In this document: positions 51,028-60,710 of the stretch, piece by piece
Position numbering within the stretch: the first letter of the stretch is position 1
How the letters are laid out: each line of letters opens with the position of its first letter
Source: Haemophilus parainfluenzae ATCC 33392
GTDB lineage: Bacteria; Pseudomonadota; Gammaproteobacteria; Enterobacterales; Pasteurellaceae
Assembly (NCBI RefSeq): GCF_031191205.1
Contig: NZ_CP133470.1
Location: 1,743,501 to 1,807,500, forward strand
Length of the DNA: 64,000 bases
Reading direction: 5' to 3'
The notes under the pieces: model-generated
Database searches by the model: none
What the model was told of the DNA's origin: nothing
What the model saw: the letters and a program-made list of their open reading frames with translations, nothing else
Program-made: the position numbers and the translations under genes

Positions 51028-51714
51028 ATGCAAACCTTTCTAAAATTAACGTTAATTTCAACCGCGCTTTTATTAACGGCTTGTAGCACCATTTCAAAAG
51101 AGCCGGTTAAGCATATTGATATGTATGTAAAGCCTTATTATGATGCCAGAGATGGGCGACTTGAACAGATTAATGTGAACAAAGATATTGATGCGTTATT
51201 ACTGAAAAATACACAAAAAGATTTTGAAAGTGCGGTCAATATTATTGAGAAAAAAGTGGATTTTGTTTCTCCGATGACAATGTTTGCACTTTCTGCTCGT
51301 GCTTATGATTTTGGTTTACGTGATGAAGCAGTAAAATGGTTTTATCGTGGGCAAAACCGTTTAATCACCGCGTTATATGTGTTGGATTTAGATAAATTAA
51401 CAGTATCGAATAATACAGCATTTGGGCAATTAGTGGGACAGCATGTTAATCCCTATGCGTTCTGTGATTTGAATAAGCAACACAAGGCATCGCAAGATGC
51501 GATTGACTGGGCGAAAAATCACCCATATCAGACTGTATTTTTACCTCAATTACCAAGCAAACATCCAGATAGAAAACAGGCATTAAAAGAAGCAGAGGCA
51601 AAACTTGATGCGCGCCTAGTTGAGCAAGACCGCTATTTTGCTAATCCTGAAAATAAAGCAAAATGGGAGAAAGAACGCCAAGATAACTTGGTGAATGAGC
51701 GATTTTGTTGGTGA
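51028..51714 (+). CDS. Lipoprotein of unknown function
   Basis: A 228-residue predicted lipoprotein: the signal peptide ends in LLTAC (Cys19). The mature protein is mostly helical and charged, with a TPR-like helix pair around 85-115 ('FALSARAYDFGLRDEAVKWF') and a charged C-terminal coiled stretch ('RKQALKEAEAKLDARLVEQD'). Cys near the C-terminus (ERFCW) and in 'AFCDLN' could form a disulfide. It is monocistronic on the plus strand. I do not recognise a characterised homologue. An internal uptake signal lies near 51229. Confidence 0.78.
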   Translation: MQTFLKLTLISTALLLTACSTISKEPVKHIDMYVKPYYDARDGRLEQINVNKDIDALLLKNTQKDFESAVNIIEKKVDFVSPMTMFALSARAYDFGLRDEAVKWFYRGQNRLITALYVLDLDKLTVSNNTAFGQLVGQHVNPYAFCDLNKQHKASQDAIDWAKNHPYQTVFLPQLPSKHPDRKQALKEAEAKLDARLVEQDRYFANPENKAKWEKERQDNLVNERFCW

Positions 51715-51734
51715 TTTTAAAAAAATTTAAAAAT

Positions 51735-51761
51735 CTTAAGGTTGCTTAAGATTTCATTAAG
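51735..51761 (+). promoter_or_regulatory. Direct TTAAG repeats, probable response-regulator site
   Basis: TTAAG occurs at 51736, 51746 and 51757, that is with spacings of 10 and 11 bases on one DNA face, giving CTTAAG-GTTG-CTTAAG and CTTAAG-ATTTC-ATTAAG. This resembles the CTTAA-N5-CTTAA boxes of the PmrA/QseB type. A possible -10 TTTAAT follows at 51772. It suggests that QseB controls its own operon. Confidence 0.55.
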
Positions 51762-51857
51762 ATTTGTTGTGTTTAATAAGCATCAACAAGGCGGCAATGA
51801 GGATAATCCTTCGCTTTGAAACATGATTAATTTATGCTTAATTCTATTTAGGAGAAC

Positions 51858-52229
51858 ATGATGAAAAAATTTGCTTTAGCGACTCTTTTAGCTTTATCTA
51901 CTTCAGTGGCATTTGCTGGTTTTAATGGCAACACTGCACAAGGTGGCTTCCAAGGTGGTGATCAAGGTCAACAACTTACTGTTAAACAAGCATTATCTGC
52001 GAAAGATAATTCTATGATTACCTTAGTAGGTAACATCACTCAACAAATTGATGGTGATGAATATGTTTTCACCGATGGTACAGACCAAATCAAATTGGAA
52101 ATTAAAAACCGTGTTTGGAATGGTTTAAATGTGGGACCTCAGGATAAAATCCGCGTTTACGGTAAATTAGATAATGACGCTTTTGAAAAAGCAGAGCTTG
52201 AAGTCATTAGCGTTGAAAAAGCGCAATAA
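51858..52229 (+). CDS. ygiW: YgiW-type periplasmic OB-fold protein (BOF family)
   Basis: A 123-residue exported protein with a signal peptide (cut after about residue 21, VAFA) and a bacterial OB-fold domain ('TVKQALSAKDNSMITLVGNI' to 'AELEVISV'). YgiW homologues are linked to stress responses and sit before qseBC in several Gram-negatives, as here. SD TAGGAG. A hairpin terminator-attenuator lies between it and qseB, so ygiW may be made in excess over the two-component system. Confidence 0.87.
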   Translation: MMKKFALATLLALSTSVAFAGFNGNTAQGGFQGGDQGQQLTVKQALSAKDNSMITLVGNITQQIDGDEYVFTDGTDQIKLEIKNRVWNGLNVGPQDKIRVYGKLDNDAFEKAELEVISVEKAQ

Positions 52230-52245
52230 TTCATATAATTTGAAG

Positions 52246-52271
52246 TGGTGGGCAAAAGCCCGCCATTTTTT
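52246..52271 (+). terminator. Terminator/attenuator between ygiW and qseB
   Basis: TGGTGGGC, loop AAAA, GCCCGCCA, followed by TTTTTT. One G-U pair. It lies 28 bases before qseB. Confidence 0.75.
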
Positions 52272-52282
52272 CGTTTTAAGAA

Positions 52283-52291
52283 AAGTGCGGT
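52283..52291 (+). repeat. DNA uptake signal sequence
   Basis: AAGTGCGGT directly upstream of the qseB start, between the terminator and the ATG. Confidence 0.85.
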
Positions 52292-52298
52292 CAATATT

Positions 52299-52967
52299 AT
52301 GCGAGTTTTATTAGTAGAAGACGATCCTCTCATCGGCAATGGTCTGCAAATTGGTTTAACGAAATCAGGCTTTATTGTAGATTGGTTTACTGATGGGCAA
52401 AGTGGATTAAACGCCTTAATCGGCGCGCCTTATGATGCAGTGGTATTGGATTTAACCCTGCCTAAACTAGATGGTTTGGAGGTATTAAAACAATGGCGTT
52501 CAAATAATCAAGATGTGCCAGTGTTGATCTTAACTGCACGTGATACATTGGATGAACGCATTAAAGGCATTCAACAAGGTGCGGATGATTATCTTTGCAA
52601 ACCCTTTGCCTTGGCTGAAGTGGTGGTGCGATTGCAAGCATTAATTCGTCGTCGTTATGGGCAAGTTAAACCACAGATTGAGCATGGCAATGTCAAACTC
52701 GATCCTGCACAGCGTAAGGCTTGGTTGAATGAGGATGAAATTACATTAACTGGACGTGAATATAAATTACTCGAGCTTTTTATGCTGAATAAAGAACGAG
52801 TGCTTTCACGTGCGACCATTGAAGAAAAACTGTCAAATTGGGATGAAGAATTAAGTAGCGGAGCATTGGACGTACATATTTATAATTTGCGTCAAAAGCT
52901 GGGTAAACAATTTATTCGTACTGTACATGGTGTAGGCTATGCTTTAGGACAAGTTAATGAAAAATAA
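52299..52967 (+). CDS. qseB: OmpR-family response regulator QseB/FirR
   Basis: DNA-binding regulator of the QseBC pair; in H. influenzae the homologous FirRS system responds to ferrous iron. I start at the ATG at 52299 ([13 protein letters not shown]). The 222 residues have a receiver domain (1-115) with Asp8, Asp9, phospho-Asp51 (VVLDLTLP) and Lys in 'YLCKPFA', and a winged helix (about 125-220, '[20 protein letters not shown]', '[11 protein letters not shown]'). There is no clear Shine-Dalgarno; an uptake signal occupies the position. It overlaps qseC by 11 bases. Confidence 0.92.
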   Translation: MRVLLVEDDPLIGNGLQIGLTKSGFIVDWFTDGQSGLNALIGAPYDAVVLDLTLPKLDGLEVLKQWRSNNQDVPVLILTARDTLDERIKGIQQGADDYLCKPFALAEVVVRLQALIRRRYGQVKPQIEHGNVKLDPAQRKAWLNEDEITLTGREYKLLELFMLNKERVLSRATIEEKLSNWDEELSSGALDVHIYNLRQKLGKQFIRTVHGVGYALGQVNEK

Positions 52968-54312
52968 ACGACTGAGTTTCCGTCTCTTAATCGGTTTAAG
53001 TTTGACCGCACTTTGTGTGTGGTGCGTTGCCACGGCTGTTGCTTGGACGGTTGTTAAAAAAGAAGTCAAAGATGTGTTTAATGCACAACAAGTACTTTTT
53101 GCCGAGCGTTTGGCAGCTTCTGATTTGAAAAATGTATTATTGGGCGAAAATGCGAACTTTCCACGTGGTGGATTTAAATCACAGAAACGTCATTACGATA
53201 ATGATGCGTTAGCCTTTGCCATATTTTCTAACAAAGGTGAAAGATTATTAACCGATGGTGATAATGGCGATAAATTTATTTTTCAAAATAAAACTGGTTT
53301 TAGTAAAGCGCATATTTTAGATGATGACGATGAATGGTTGATTTATTGGCAACCTGTTGGTAATGGTGAATTGGTGATCGCCGTAGGTCAAGAGTTAGAA
53401 TATCGTGAAGAGTTAGTCAATAAAATGGTCTTCAGCCAAACAGGGATTTGGTTTGCTGGATTACCAATACTATTATTGGTCGCGTTTATTGTGATTTATC
53501 GTGCATTAAAACCGATTAATCGATTGAGTCGAAACGTACAAGCTCGCCGACCAGGTGATGTATCGTTATTAGAAGATGATGATGTGCCGACAGAGATTCT
53601 ACCGTTAGTTCAAAATTTAAATCAATTTTTTACGCGTACTGGTGAGCAGTTGGAACGGGAGAGACGTTTTGTTTCCGATGCCGCACATGAATTACGCAGT
53701 CCATTAGCGGCATTACGTATTCAAACAGAAGTCGCACAGTTGGCTGGCGATGATGCACAAACACGTGAAACGGCTTTAGCGCATTTAACCCAAGGTATCG
53801 ACCGAGCAACTCAATTAATCGAACAGCTTCTTACGCTTTCCCGATTAGATAATTTTAAAGAATTAAATCGTCAGGAACCGATTCGTTGGTCAGAAATGAT
53901 AACTTCACTTATCGGTGAGTTATATTTCAGTGCGCAGCAACGCCAAATCGAATTGCAGTTTGATCATCAAGGAGAACCCGCCGTTAAGCAAGGACAGCCA
54001 TTATTACTTGCACAAATGCTACGAAATTTATTGGATAATGCCATTAAATACTGTCCGCAAGGTACTCAGGTACGTTTGATTTTGCAGCCGCGTAAGATTC
54101 TTATCGAAGATAATGGCGGTGGTGTTGACCCAGAAGAATTAGCAAAATTAGGGCAGCGTTTTTATCGTCCGGCAGGACAAAATGAAAAGGGAAGTGGGCT
54201 TGGATTGTCTATTGTGGCAAGAATCGCAGAATTGCACCATTACCGTTTCTGCCTGGAAAATATTGAAGATAACGGACACACTCAAGGTTTGCGAGCTATC
54301 ATTGAGTTATAA
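52957..54312 (+). CDS. qseC: Sensor histidine kinase QseC/FirS
   Basis: Inner-membrane kinase for QseB. The 451 residues show TM1 (about 10-32), a periplasmic sensor domain (33-162) containing acidic 'LDDDDEW' at 121-127, TM2 (about 163-182), a HAMP-like linker, phospho-His244 in DAAHELRSP, an N box 'LLDNAIKY', and G boxes 'EDNGGGV' and 'GSGLGLSIV'. The start lies inside the qseB end, so translation is coupled. An uptake signal near 53004 encodes Leu-Thr-Ala-Leu-Cys of TM1. It ends in a bidirectional terminator. Confidence 0.93.
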   Translation: MKNKRLSFRLLIGLSLTALCVWCVATAVAWTVVKKEVKDVFNAQQVLFAERLAASDLKNVLLGENANFPRGGFKSQKRHYDNDALAFAIFSNKGERLLTDGDNGDKFIFQNKTGFSKAHILDDDDEWLIYWQPVGNGELVIAVGQELEYREELVNKMVFSQTGIWFAGLPILLLVAFIVIYRALKPINRLSRNVQARRPGDVSLLEDDDVPTEILPLVQNLNQFFTRTGEQLERERRFVSDAAHELRSPLAALRIQTEVAQLAGDDAQTRETALAHLTQGIDRATQLIEQLLTLSRLDNFKELNRQEPIRWSEMITSLIGELYFSAQQRQIELQFDHQGEPAVKQGQPLLLAQMLRNLLDNAIKYCPQGTQVRLILQPRKILIEDNGGGVDPEELAKLGQRFYRPAGQNEKGSGLGLSIVARIAELHHYRFCLENIEDNGHTQGLRAIIEL

Positions 54313-54338
54313 AAAAGGGCGTTTAATACGCCCTTTTT
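54312..54338. terminator. Bidirectional terminator after qseC
   Basis: AAAAAGGGCGT (54312-54322), loop TTAAT, ACGCCCTTTTT (54328-54338), a symmetrical hairpin between two convergent genes. The qseC stop overlaps it. Confidence 0.87.
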
Positions 54339-54339
54339 G

Positions 54340-54900
54340 TTAAAACATTCCACCAATTAATTCCAATCGACCTTTTTCAACTTTAATTTCTTTGGCAAAT
54401 TTCTTAATGAGCATTTGTTTCATATCACTTTCATCTAAGGTGTAAACCGGCATCTGACTTAATAAGGCTGCTACACCATCGCTTAATAGCGGCATAACAT
54501 CTTGGAGTTGCTCCATGGCACTATTAGGTTCGCCAGACCAGCGTAAAATTCGCAGATTTTTTAAATAGAGTGCACCTTCTTGTGCGTTATACTCTGGAAC
54601 GGCATCAAAGGTTAAATTCAATTTAGCTGGGTAGGTTTTACCGGATAAACGGATAAGTGTATCAACCAAACCGCTCATTTCAACACGATTGCTTTCAGTT
54701 TGCCCGATTTTAGTCACCAAATCTTTCAGTGCGTAATCGACAGAAAATAATCCTGGAATACCGAGTTTGTCATTAATTGTGCCTTTTTCACTTAAATACT
54801 GGTTAATTTGTTGCTCGCTGATGCTAAAAGGGGAAGCTTGTACAGATAGCGTAAAGAAACCTAATGTCAGTACGGTAAGCACTTTTTTGAAAAAATGCAT
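54340..54900 (-). CDS. DUF1439 (YceB-like) exported protein
   Basis: A 186-residue exported protein with a signal peptide (1-22; VQA-SPF cleavage, no lipobox, unlike the E. coli YceB lipoprotein). The mature part has the DUF1439 pattern: 'ISEQQINQYLSEKG', a beta-rich body, 'LTFDAVPEYNAQEGALYLKNLRI' and the C-terminal 'VEKGRLELIGGMF'. These proteins are thought to bind lipids at the envelope; no function is established. SD AAGGAG. Convergent with qseC. Confidence 0.78.
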   Translation of the reverse strand: MHFFKKVLTVLTLGFFTLSVQASPFSISEQQINQYLSEKGTINDKLGIPGLFSVDYALKDLVTKIGQTESNRVEMSGLVDTLIRLSGKTYPAKLNLTFDAVPEYNAQEGALYLKNLRILRWSGEPNSAMEQLQDVMPLLSDGVAALLSQMPVYTLDESDMKQMLIKKFAKEIKVEKGRLELIGGMF

Positions 54901-54990
54901 ATTTTTCTCCTTGATTGAAAAAGAATAAAAATTTTGTAGAATGTATCGCTTATCTTTTCACTATACAATAAAAATTTTAGGTAAGAGAAC

Positions 54991-55713
54991 ATGAGTTTGT
55001 CGTTTAAAGCCCATGTACAAATGCTTCTTAAAGAACACCGTGGGGAACGTGTTTTCCAATTTGAATATTTAGGGAAACATTATTGGTTAAAACAACCCGA
55101 GCAATTAAAAGGGATATGGTTATTATTAAAACCGCATCCAAAGCAACATTTTAAAGAAGAGTGTGAAATACTACAGCATCTAAATAATATTGGTGCACCA
55201 GTACCTAAATTATGTTATTTCGGTGATAATTATTTAGTATTGGAAGATGCGGGGCCAACATTAAACATCTGGCTGAATGATGAAACGTTGTCTTGGGCAG
55301 AAAAATCACATATTTTGCATTCAGCGATAGATATATTGATTAATCTTCATCAACAAGGCATTATTCATGGGCGTCCAGCCATACGGGATATTGCATGGAA
55401 AGATGGTAAGATTAGTTTTATGGACTTTGAATCCCATTCAAAAAGCCATAATGAACACTGGTTGATTACACGTGATATGCTGGCATTTTTAGACAGTTTA
55501 TGTCGTGTGAAAAGCTTAGATGATGAAAAGCTTGATGAATTATTTAATTATTATAAATCTCATTGCCCGACAACTTATTGGACTGATATGTTGTCTTATG
55601 TGAGAAGATTTCGTTGGCTTTATTATCTTTTACTTCCGTTCAAACCGATTGCACGAACGGACCTATTGGCCGTTTATCGGTTATTTGAACATTTAACAAA
55701 GGAAAATCTATGA
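54991..55713 (+). CDS. Kinase-like protein (KdkA/Rio-type fold)
   Basis: A 240-residue cytoplasmic protein with a protein-kinase-like fold similar to LPS-core and Kdo kinases: N-lobe Lys34 (YWLKQ) and Glu56-59 helix, 'YLVLEDAGPTL' hinge, a catalytic loop H126-x6-D133 (HGRPAIRD) and a metal site MDFE (Asp145) in place of DFG. The substrate, perhaps a lipopolysaccharide sugar, is only a guess. It overlaps the small lipoprotein gene by ATGA, indicating coupled translation. The C-terminus is rich in aromatic and basic residues ('YVRRFRWLYYLLLPFK'), suggesting membrane contact. Confidence 0.7.
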   Translation: MSLSFKAHVQMLLKEHRGERVFQFEYLGKHYWLKQPEQLKGIWLLLKPHPKQHFKEECEILQHLNNIGAPVPKLCYFGDNYLVLEDAGPTLNIWLNDETLSWAEKSHILHSAIDILINLHQQGIIHGRPAIRDIAWKDGKISFMDFESHSKSHNEHWLITRDMLAFLDSLCRVKSLDDEKLDELFNYYKSHCPTTYWTDMLSYVRRFRWLYYLLLPFKPIARTDLLAVYRLFEHLTKENL

Positions 55714-55838
55714 AAAAATTATTTTTAGTGGCTGTATTAAGTGCTTTAGTGAGTGCTTGTTCTGTTGGTGTAGGTGCTGGCGGCGGCAGTAATGGTGTGG
55801 GCGTTGGAGTAGGTCTTGGCACTGGCTTTGGATTCTAA
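55710..55838 (+). CDS. Tiny glycine-rich lipoprotein, 42 residues
   Basis: The frame reads MKKLFLVAVLSALVSAC (lipobox VSAC, Cys17) followed by a 25-residue Gly/Val-rich tail of which about half is Gly (VGVGAGGG..., ending GTGFGF) and then TAA. Its ATG overlaps the TGA of the kinase-like gene (ATGA) with AAAGGAAAA as Shine-Dalgarno. The mature lipoprotein would be about 26 residues. Signal peptide plus coupling make it a real gene despite its size. Function unknown; it may sit in the outer membrane or be co-produced with the kinase. Confidence 0.75.
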   Translation: MKKLFLVAVLSALVSACSVGVGAGGGSNGVGVGVGLGTGFGF

Positions 55839-55907
55839 CTCTCACTTTAGATAAAGCAAAGGGCGGTCAAAAAATCTTACGTTTTCAAGAAAATTAGCAG
55901 AAATCGC

Positions 55908-55935
55908 TTGATCTTTTGATTTAGATCACTATAAT
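55908..55935 (+). promoter_or_regulatory. Promoter of initiator tRNA-Met and the rimP-nusA-infB operon
   Basis: -35 TTGATC (55908-55913), 16-base spacer, perfect -10 TATAAT (55930-55935), 17 bases before the tRNA. Confidence 0.7.
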
Positions 55936-55952
55936 ACACTCCATATTTCGGA

Positions 55953-56029
55953 CGCGGGGTGGAGCAGCTTGGTAGCTCGTCGGGCTCATAACCCGAAGGC
56001 CGTCGGTTCAAATCCGGCCCCCGCAACCA
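55953..56029 (+). tRNA. Initiator tRNA-Met (CAU)
   Basis: A 77-base tRNA with CAT anticodon and encoded CCA (56027-56029). The first pair is a C-A mismatch (5' C opposite A72), and the anticodon stem ends in three G-C pairs (GGGCTCATAACCC), both marks of initiator tRNAs. It is nearly identical to E. coli tRNA-fMet. The position upstream of rimP-nusA-infB matches metY of E. coli. Confidence 0.98.
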
Positions 56030-56049
56030 ATAACAAGTTCAGTAGTAAG

Positions 56050-56073
56050 AACCCCAAGTTTGGGGTTTTTTTG
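56050..56073 (+). terminator. Terminator after tRNA-fMet
   Basis: AACCCC, loop AAGTTT, GGGGTT, then T run. First of two hairpins before rimP. Confidence 0.8.
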
Positions 56074-56092
56074 TACGAGAAATTTAGAAACT

Positions 56093-56118
56093 GGGCTTAG
56101 GTTCATTGACGAACCTAA
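56093..56118 (+). terminator. Second hairpin terminator before rimP
   Basis: TTAGGTTC, loop ATTGAC, GAACCTAA, extended by GGG/CCC with a single-base bulge, followed by seven T. Read-through or antitermination is needed to reach rimP, in line with autoregulation of this operon by NusA. Confidence 0.72.
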
Positions 56119-56158
56119 CCCTTTTTTTATGTCTGAATTTTAAGATTAGGAGCAAAAA

Positions 56159-56614
56159 TTGGCAACATTAGAACAAAAATTGCAAGAGATGCTTCAAGGT
56201 GCAGTAGAAGACTTAGGCTGCGAGCTTTGGGGAATTGAATGCCAACGTGCAGGGCGTTTTATGACCGTGCGTTTATTCATTGATAAAGAAGGTGGCGTAG
56301 GCGTTGATGATTGTGCTGATGTAAGTCGTCAAGTGAGCGCGATTTTAGATGTGGAAGATCCGATTGCGGATAAATATAACCTAGAAGTATCATCACCAGG
56401 TCTCGATCGTCCATTATTTACGCTTGAACAATTCCAACGTTATGTGGGTGAGGATATCGCCGTGCATTTACGTATTCCTGTTTTAGATCGTCGTAAATGG
56501 CAAGGTAAGTTGGAAAAAATTGAAAATGACATGTTGACACTTATTGTTGATGGTCAGGAGCAAGTTCTTATTTTTGGCAACATTCAAAAAGCCAATGTAA
56601 TCGCAAAATTTTAA
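56159..56614 (+). CDS. rimP: Ribosome maturation factor RimP
   Basis: 30S-subunit maturation factor. The 151 residues begin at a TTG at 56159 (read as [12 protein letters not shown]), with AGGAG seven bases upstream; no ATG start fits the family alignment. Motifs: '[20 protein letters not shown]', '[13 protein letters not shown]', '[15 protein letters not shown]', '[11 protein letters not shown]', and '[11 protein letters not shown]' at the end. It leads rimP-nusA-infB-rbfA-truB. Confidence 0.95.
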   Translation: MATLEQKLQEMLQGAVEDLGCELWGIECQRAGRFMTVRLFIDKEGGVGVDDCADVSRQVSAILDVEDPIADKYNLEVSSPGLDRPLFTLEQFQRYVGEDIAVHLRIPVLDRRKWQGKLEKIENDMLTLIVDGQEQVLIFGNIQKANVIAKF

Positions 56615-56629
56615 AGGAGAAAAAGGAAA

Positions 56630-58117
56630 ATGAGTAAAGAGATTTTGTTAGCTGCTGAAGCAGTATCTAACGAGAAGTTATTACCACGCGAAAAGATTTT
56701 TGAAGCATTAGAGAGTGCGATTGCACTTTCAACGAAGAAAAAATATGACTATGAAACCGATATTCGTGTATCTATCAATCCTAAAACAGGTGAGTTTGAT
56801 ACATTCCGTCGTTGGTTGGTGGTTGATGAAGTTAAAGTGCCAACAAAAGAAATGACATTAGAAGCGGCACAATTTGAAGATCCGAATATTCAACTTGGTG
56901 ATTATGTCGAAGATCAAATTGAGTCTATCGCATTTGACCGTATTGCAATGCAAACCGCTCGCCAAGTTATCAGTACAAAAATCCGTGAAGCAGAACGTGC
57001 AAAAGTAGTTGAGCAATTCCGTTCTGAAGAAGGCAAGATTGTTACGGGTACGGTGAAAAAAGTAAACCGTGAAAGCATTATTTTAGATTTAGGCAATAAA
57101 GCTGAAGCCGTGATTATGCGTGAAGATATGCTTCCTCGTGAGAACTTCCGTCCTGGCGATCGTGTTCGTGGTGTGCTTTATAAAGTGAATCCAGAAAGCA
57201 AAACCGCACAATTATTTGTGACTCGCGCAAAACCTGAAATGTTAATCGAGTTATTCCGTATTGAAGTACCAGAAATCGGCGAAGAAATGCTTGAAATTCG
57301 TGGTGCGGCACGTGATCCTGGTTCTCGAGCGAAAATTGCGGTGAAATCAAATGATAAACGTATCGATCCAGTTGGTGCGTGTGTGGGTATGCGCGGTGCA
57401 CGCGTTCAAGCGATTACCAATGAATTAGGTGGCGAACGTGTGGATATCGTACTTTGGGATGACAATCCAGCACAATATGTGATCAATGCAATGGCACCAG
57501 CTGATGTGACTTCAATTATCGTAGATGAAGATAATCACTCAATGGATATTGCGGTTAATGCTGACAACTTAGCACAAGCAATTGGTCGTAACGGTCAAAA
57601 CGTACGTTTAGCGACACAATTAACCGGTTGGACATTAAATGTCATGACTACCGAACAATTAAATGAGAAACATCAAGCAGAAGATACTAAAGTATTAAAT
57701 TTATTCATGGATAAATTAGGTCTTGATGAAGAGTTTGCTCAAATCTTAGTAGATGAAGGTTTTACTTCATTAGAAGAAGTGGCTTATGTTCCTGTGAGCG
57801 AACTGAGTGCAATTGATGGTTTAGAAGATGAAGATCTTATCGAAGAATTACAAGGTCGCGCAAAAGATGCCATTACTGCAGCTGCTGCAGCTGAAGAAGA
57901 AGCCTTGAAAAAAGCGAATATTGAAGATCGTTTATTAAATCTTGAAGGGATGAATCGTCACATTGCCTTTAAATTAGCTGAAAAACAAATTACTACGCTT
58001 GAAGAACTTGCTGAGCAAGGTGTAGATGATTTAGCTGATATCGAAGAATTAACCGCAGAGCAAGCCGCTGACTTTATTATGGCTGCGCGTAATATTTGCT
58101 GGTTTAGCGAAGAGTAA
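56630..58117 (+). CDS. nusA: Transcription termination/antitermination factor NusA
   Basis: Elongation factor that promotes pausing, termination and antitermination with NusB. The 495 residues match E. coli NusA: N-terminal RNAP-binding domain (about 1-135), S1 (136-200, '[20 protein letters not shown]'), two KH domains (about 200-345, '[18 protein letters not shown]') and two acidic repeats (about 365-490, '[20 protein letters not shown]', '[16 protein letters not shown]'). SD AGGAG; 15 bases after rimP. Confidence 0.96.
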   Translation: MSKEILLAAEAVSNEKLLPREKIFEALESAIALSTKKKYDYETDIRVSINPKTGEFDTFRRWLVVDEVKVPTKEMTLEAAQFEDPNIQLGDYVEDQIESIAFDRIAMQTARQVISTKIREAERAKVVEQFRSEEGKIVTGTVKKVNRESIILDLGNKAEAVIMREDMLPRENFRPGDRVRGVLYKVNPESKTAQLFVTRAKPEMLIELFRIEVPEIGEEMLEIRGAARDPGSRAKIAVKSNDKRIDPVGACVGMRGARVQAITNELGGERVDIVLWDDNPAQYVINAMAPADVTSIIVDEDNHSMDIAVNADNLAQAIGRNGQNVRLATQLTGWTLNVMTTEQLNEKHQAEDTKVLNLFMDKLGLDEEFAQILVDEGFTSLEEVAYVPVSELSAIDGLEDEDLIEELQGRAKDAITAAAAAEEEALKKANIEDRLLNLEGMNRHIAFKLAEKQITTLEELAEQGVDDLADIEELTAEQAADFIMAARNICWFSEE

Positions 58118-58128
58118 GGAGTTTAATA

Positions 58129-60648
58129 ATGACTGAAGATGTAAAAAATGCGGATGCGAATGCACCGAAAAAACTAAGTATTCAACGCAGAACAAAAACA
58201 ACCGTAAGCAGTACAACAGCTGGCGGTAAAGCAAAAGCGGTACAAGTTGAAGTTCGTAAAAAACGTACTGTGCCAACAGATGCCGCTCGAAAAGCAGCTG
58301 AGGCAGAAAAATTAAAAGCACAGCAAGAAGCAGAAAAGAAAGCGGCAGAAGAAAAAGCACGTTTAGCTGCTGAAAAAGCTGCAGCTGAAAAAGTGAAAGC
58401 TGAAAAAGCGAAGGTTGAAGCAGAAAAAGCAGCGAAACCAGCACAAAGTGCGGTTGAAAATAAACCTAAATCTGTTGATCCAGAAAAAGAAAAACGTAAA
58501 GCGGAAGAAGCGGAACTTCGTCGCAAAGCAGAAGAACTTGCTCGCCAAAAAGCAGAAGAGCAAGCGCGTAAAGCAGCTGAAGATGCTAAACGTTATGCTG
58601 AAGCGGATACGTCAAGCAATGAAAGCGCATCAGAAGATTATACTGATTACAATTTAAGCTCTCGTTATGCTTTAGAAGCAGAAGACGAAGAAGAACGTCG
58701 TAATGAAAATCGCGGTCGCGGTAAAAATAAAGTCGCTAAAGCGAAAAAAGAACGCGATGACGTGAAAGGCGGCAATAAAAATGAGCGCGAATCTAACCGT
58801 AAAAATCAAAAAGACGGTAAATTCGGTAAAGGTAAAAATGGTAAGAAAGGTGCAGCATTACAACAAGCCTTCACAAAACCTGTTCAGGTTGTGAAACAAG
58901 ATGTTGTTATTGGTGAAACCATTACCGTTGCAGAATTAGCAAATAAAATGGCAACCAAAGCGACTGAAATCATCAAAGCAATGATGAAGATGGGCGAAAT
59001 GGTGACCATTAACCAAGTGCTTGACCAGGAAACGGCACAATTAGTGGCTGAAGAATTAGGTCACAAAGTGATTCTTCGCAATGAAAATGAACTTGAAGAA
59101 GAAGTATTAGGCGATCGTGATGTTAACGCAGAAAAAGTGACTCGTGCACCAGTTGTAACGATCATGGGGCACGTTGACCATGGTAAAACCTCATTGCTTG
59201 ACTATATTCGTAAAGCGAAAGTTGCTGCAGGTGAGGCGGGTGGTATTACTCAGCACATTGGTGCGTACCACGTAGAAATGGATGACGGCAAAATGATCAC
59301 CTTCTTAGACACGCCGGGACACGCCGCATTTACTTCAATGCGTGCACGTGGTGCGAAAGCAACGGATATCGTAGTTCTTGTTGTTGCGGCAGATGATGGT
59401 GTGATGCCTCAAACCATTGAAGCGATTCAACATGCGAAAGCAGCAGGTGCGCCTTTAGTGGTTGCGGTGAACAAAATTGATAAACCAGAAGCAAATCCAG
59501 ACCGAGTAGAACAAGAATTACTTCAACACGAAGTGATTTCTGAGAAATTCGGTGGTGATGTGCAATTCGTTCCTGTTTCTGCGAAGAAAGGTACCGGTGT
59601 TGATGACTTATTAGATGCCATCCTACTTCAATCAGAAGTACTTGAATTAACAGCTGTAAAAGACGGCATGGCAAGCGGTGTAGTGATTGAATCTTACCTT
59701 GATAAAGGTCGTGGTCCGGTTGCGACAATTCTTGTTCAATCAGGTACTTTACGTAAAGGTGATATCGTACTTTGCGGTTTTGAATACGGTCGTGTTCGTG
59801 CAATGCGCGATGAAAACGGTAAAGAAATCGATGAAGCAGGCCCATCTATCCCGGTTGAAGTATTAGGTCTTTCTGGTGTACCAGCAGCGGGTGATGAAGC
59901 GACTGTAGTGCGTGATGAGAAAAAAGCACGTGAAGTCGCATTACACCGTCAAGGTAAGTTCCGTGAAGTGAAACTTGCTCGTCAGCAAAAAGCGAAACTT
60001 GAAAATATGTTTAGCAATATGGCTGAAGGTGATGTTGCTGAACTGAATATCATCGTAAAAGCAGACGTACAGGGTTCTGTGGAAGCGATTATTCAATCGT
60101 TACAAGATCTTTCTACTGATGAAGTGAAAGTGAAAGTTGTTGGTTCTGGTGTCGGTGGTATTTCTGAAACTGATGCAACCCTAGCGGCAGCCTCTAATGC
60201 GATTATTGTTGGCTTTAACGTACGTGCGGACGCTTCTGCTCGTCGTATTATCGAAGCAGAAAACATTGACCTTCGTTATTACTCCATCATTTATGAACTA
60301 TTAAATGATGTGAAAGCCGCGATGAGTGGTATGCTACAACCTGAATTCAAACAAGAAATTATCGGCTTGGCTGAAGTGCGTGATGTGTTTAAACATCCGA
60401 AATTTGGTGCAATTGCAGGTTGTATGGTGACCGAAGGTGTAGTAAAACGCAACAACCCAATCCGTGTATTACGTGATAACGTGGTAATTTTTGAAGGTGA
60501 ATTGGAATCTCTCCGTCGCTTTAAAGATGACGTTTCTGAAGTCCGTAATGGTATGGAATGTGGTATCGGCGTTAAAAACTACAATGACGTGAAAGTCGGC
60601 GACCAAATCGAGGTGTTTGAAGTCGTTGAAGTTAAACGTTCAATCTAA
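58129..60648 (+). CDS. infB: Translation initiation factor IF-2
   Basis: GTPase that brings fMet-tRNA to the 30S subunit. The 839 residues have a long, highly charged N-terminal region (about 1-250, Ala/Glu/Lys-rich helices such as '[13 protein letters not shown]'), the IF2_N domain (about 262-312), the G domain with G1 GHVDHGKTS and 'DTPGHAAF' and 'NKID', and the C-terminal fMet-tRNA-binding domains. It follows nusA by 11 bases; the initiator tRNA it uses is encoded at the head of the same operon. An uptake signal lies near 58448 in the charged region. Confidence 0.96.
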   Translation: MTEDVKNADANAPKKLSIQRRTKTTVSSTTAGGKAKAVQVEVRKKRTVPTDAARKAAEAEKLKAQQEAEKKAAEEKARLAAEKAAAEKVKAEKAKVEAEKAAKPAQSAVENKPKSVDPEKEKRKAEEAELRRKAEELARQKAEEQARKAAEDAKRYAEADTSSNESASEDYTDYNLSSRYALEAEDEEERRNENRGRGKNKVAKAKKERDDVKGGNKNERESNRKNQKDGKFGKGKNGKKGAALQQAFTKPVQVVKQDVVIGETITVAELANKMATKATEIIKAMMKMGEMVTINQVLDQETAQLVAEELGHKVILRNENELEEEVLGDRDVNAEKVTRAPVVTIMGHVDHGKTSLLDYIRKAKVAAGEAGGITQHIGAYHVEMDDGKMITFLDTPGHAAFTSMRARGAKATDIVVLVVAADDGVMPQTIEAIQHAKAAGAPLVVAVNKIDKPEANPDRVEQELLQHEVISEKFGGDVQFVPVSAKKGTGVDDLLDAILLQSEVLELTAVKDGMASGVVIESYLDKGRGPVATILVQSGTLRKGDIVLCGFEYGRVRAMRDENGKEIDEAGPSIPVEVLGLSGVPAAGDEATVVRDEKKAREVALHRQGKFREVKLARQQKAKLENMFSNMAEGDVAELNIIVKADVQGSVEAIIQSLQDLSTDEVKVKVVGSGVGGISETDATLAAASNAIIVGFNVRADASARRIIEAENIDLRYYSIIYELLNDVKAAMSGMLQPEFKQEIIGLAEVRDVFKHPKFGAIAGCMVTEGVVKRNNPIRVLRDNVVIFEGELESLRRFKDDVSEVRNGMECGIGVKNYNDVKVGDQIEVFEVVEVKRSI

Positions 60649-60653
60649 TCGAT

Positions 60654-60695
60654 AAAAAGAGCGGTCAAAATTCAACGTATTTTTGACCGCTTTTT
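60654..60695 (+). terminator. Hairpin between infB and rbfA
   Basis: AAAAAGAGCGGTCAAAA and TTTTGACCGCTTTTT pair over about 15 bp; a degenerate uptake-signal pair. Partial termination here would lower rbfA-truB relative to infB. Confidence 0.75.
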
Positions 60696-60710
60696 AATAA
60701 GAGAAATATT

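Noticed and set aside
55914..55929. CRP-like sequence TTTGATTTAGATCACT at the tRNA-fMet promoter
   Set aside because: It lies wholly in the promoter spacer of a strong stable-RNA promoter and matches only one CRP half well; probably chance.
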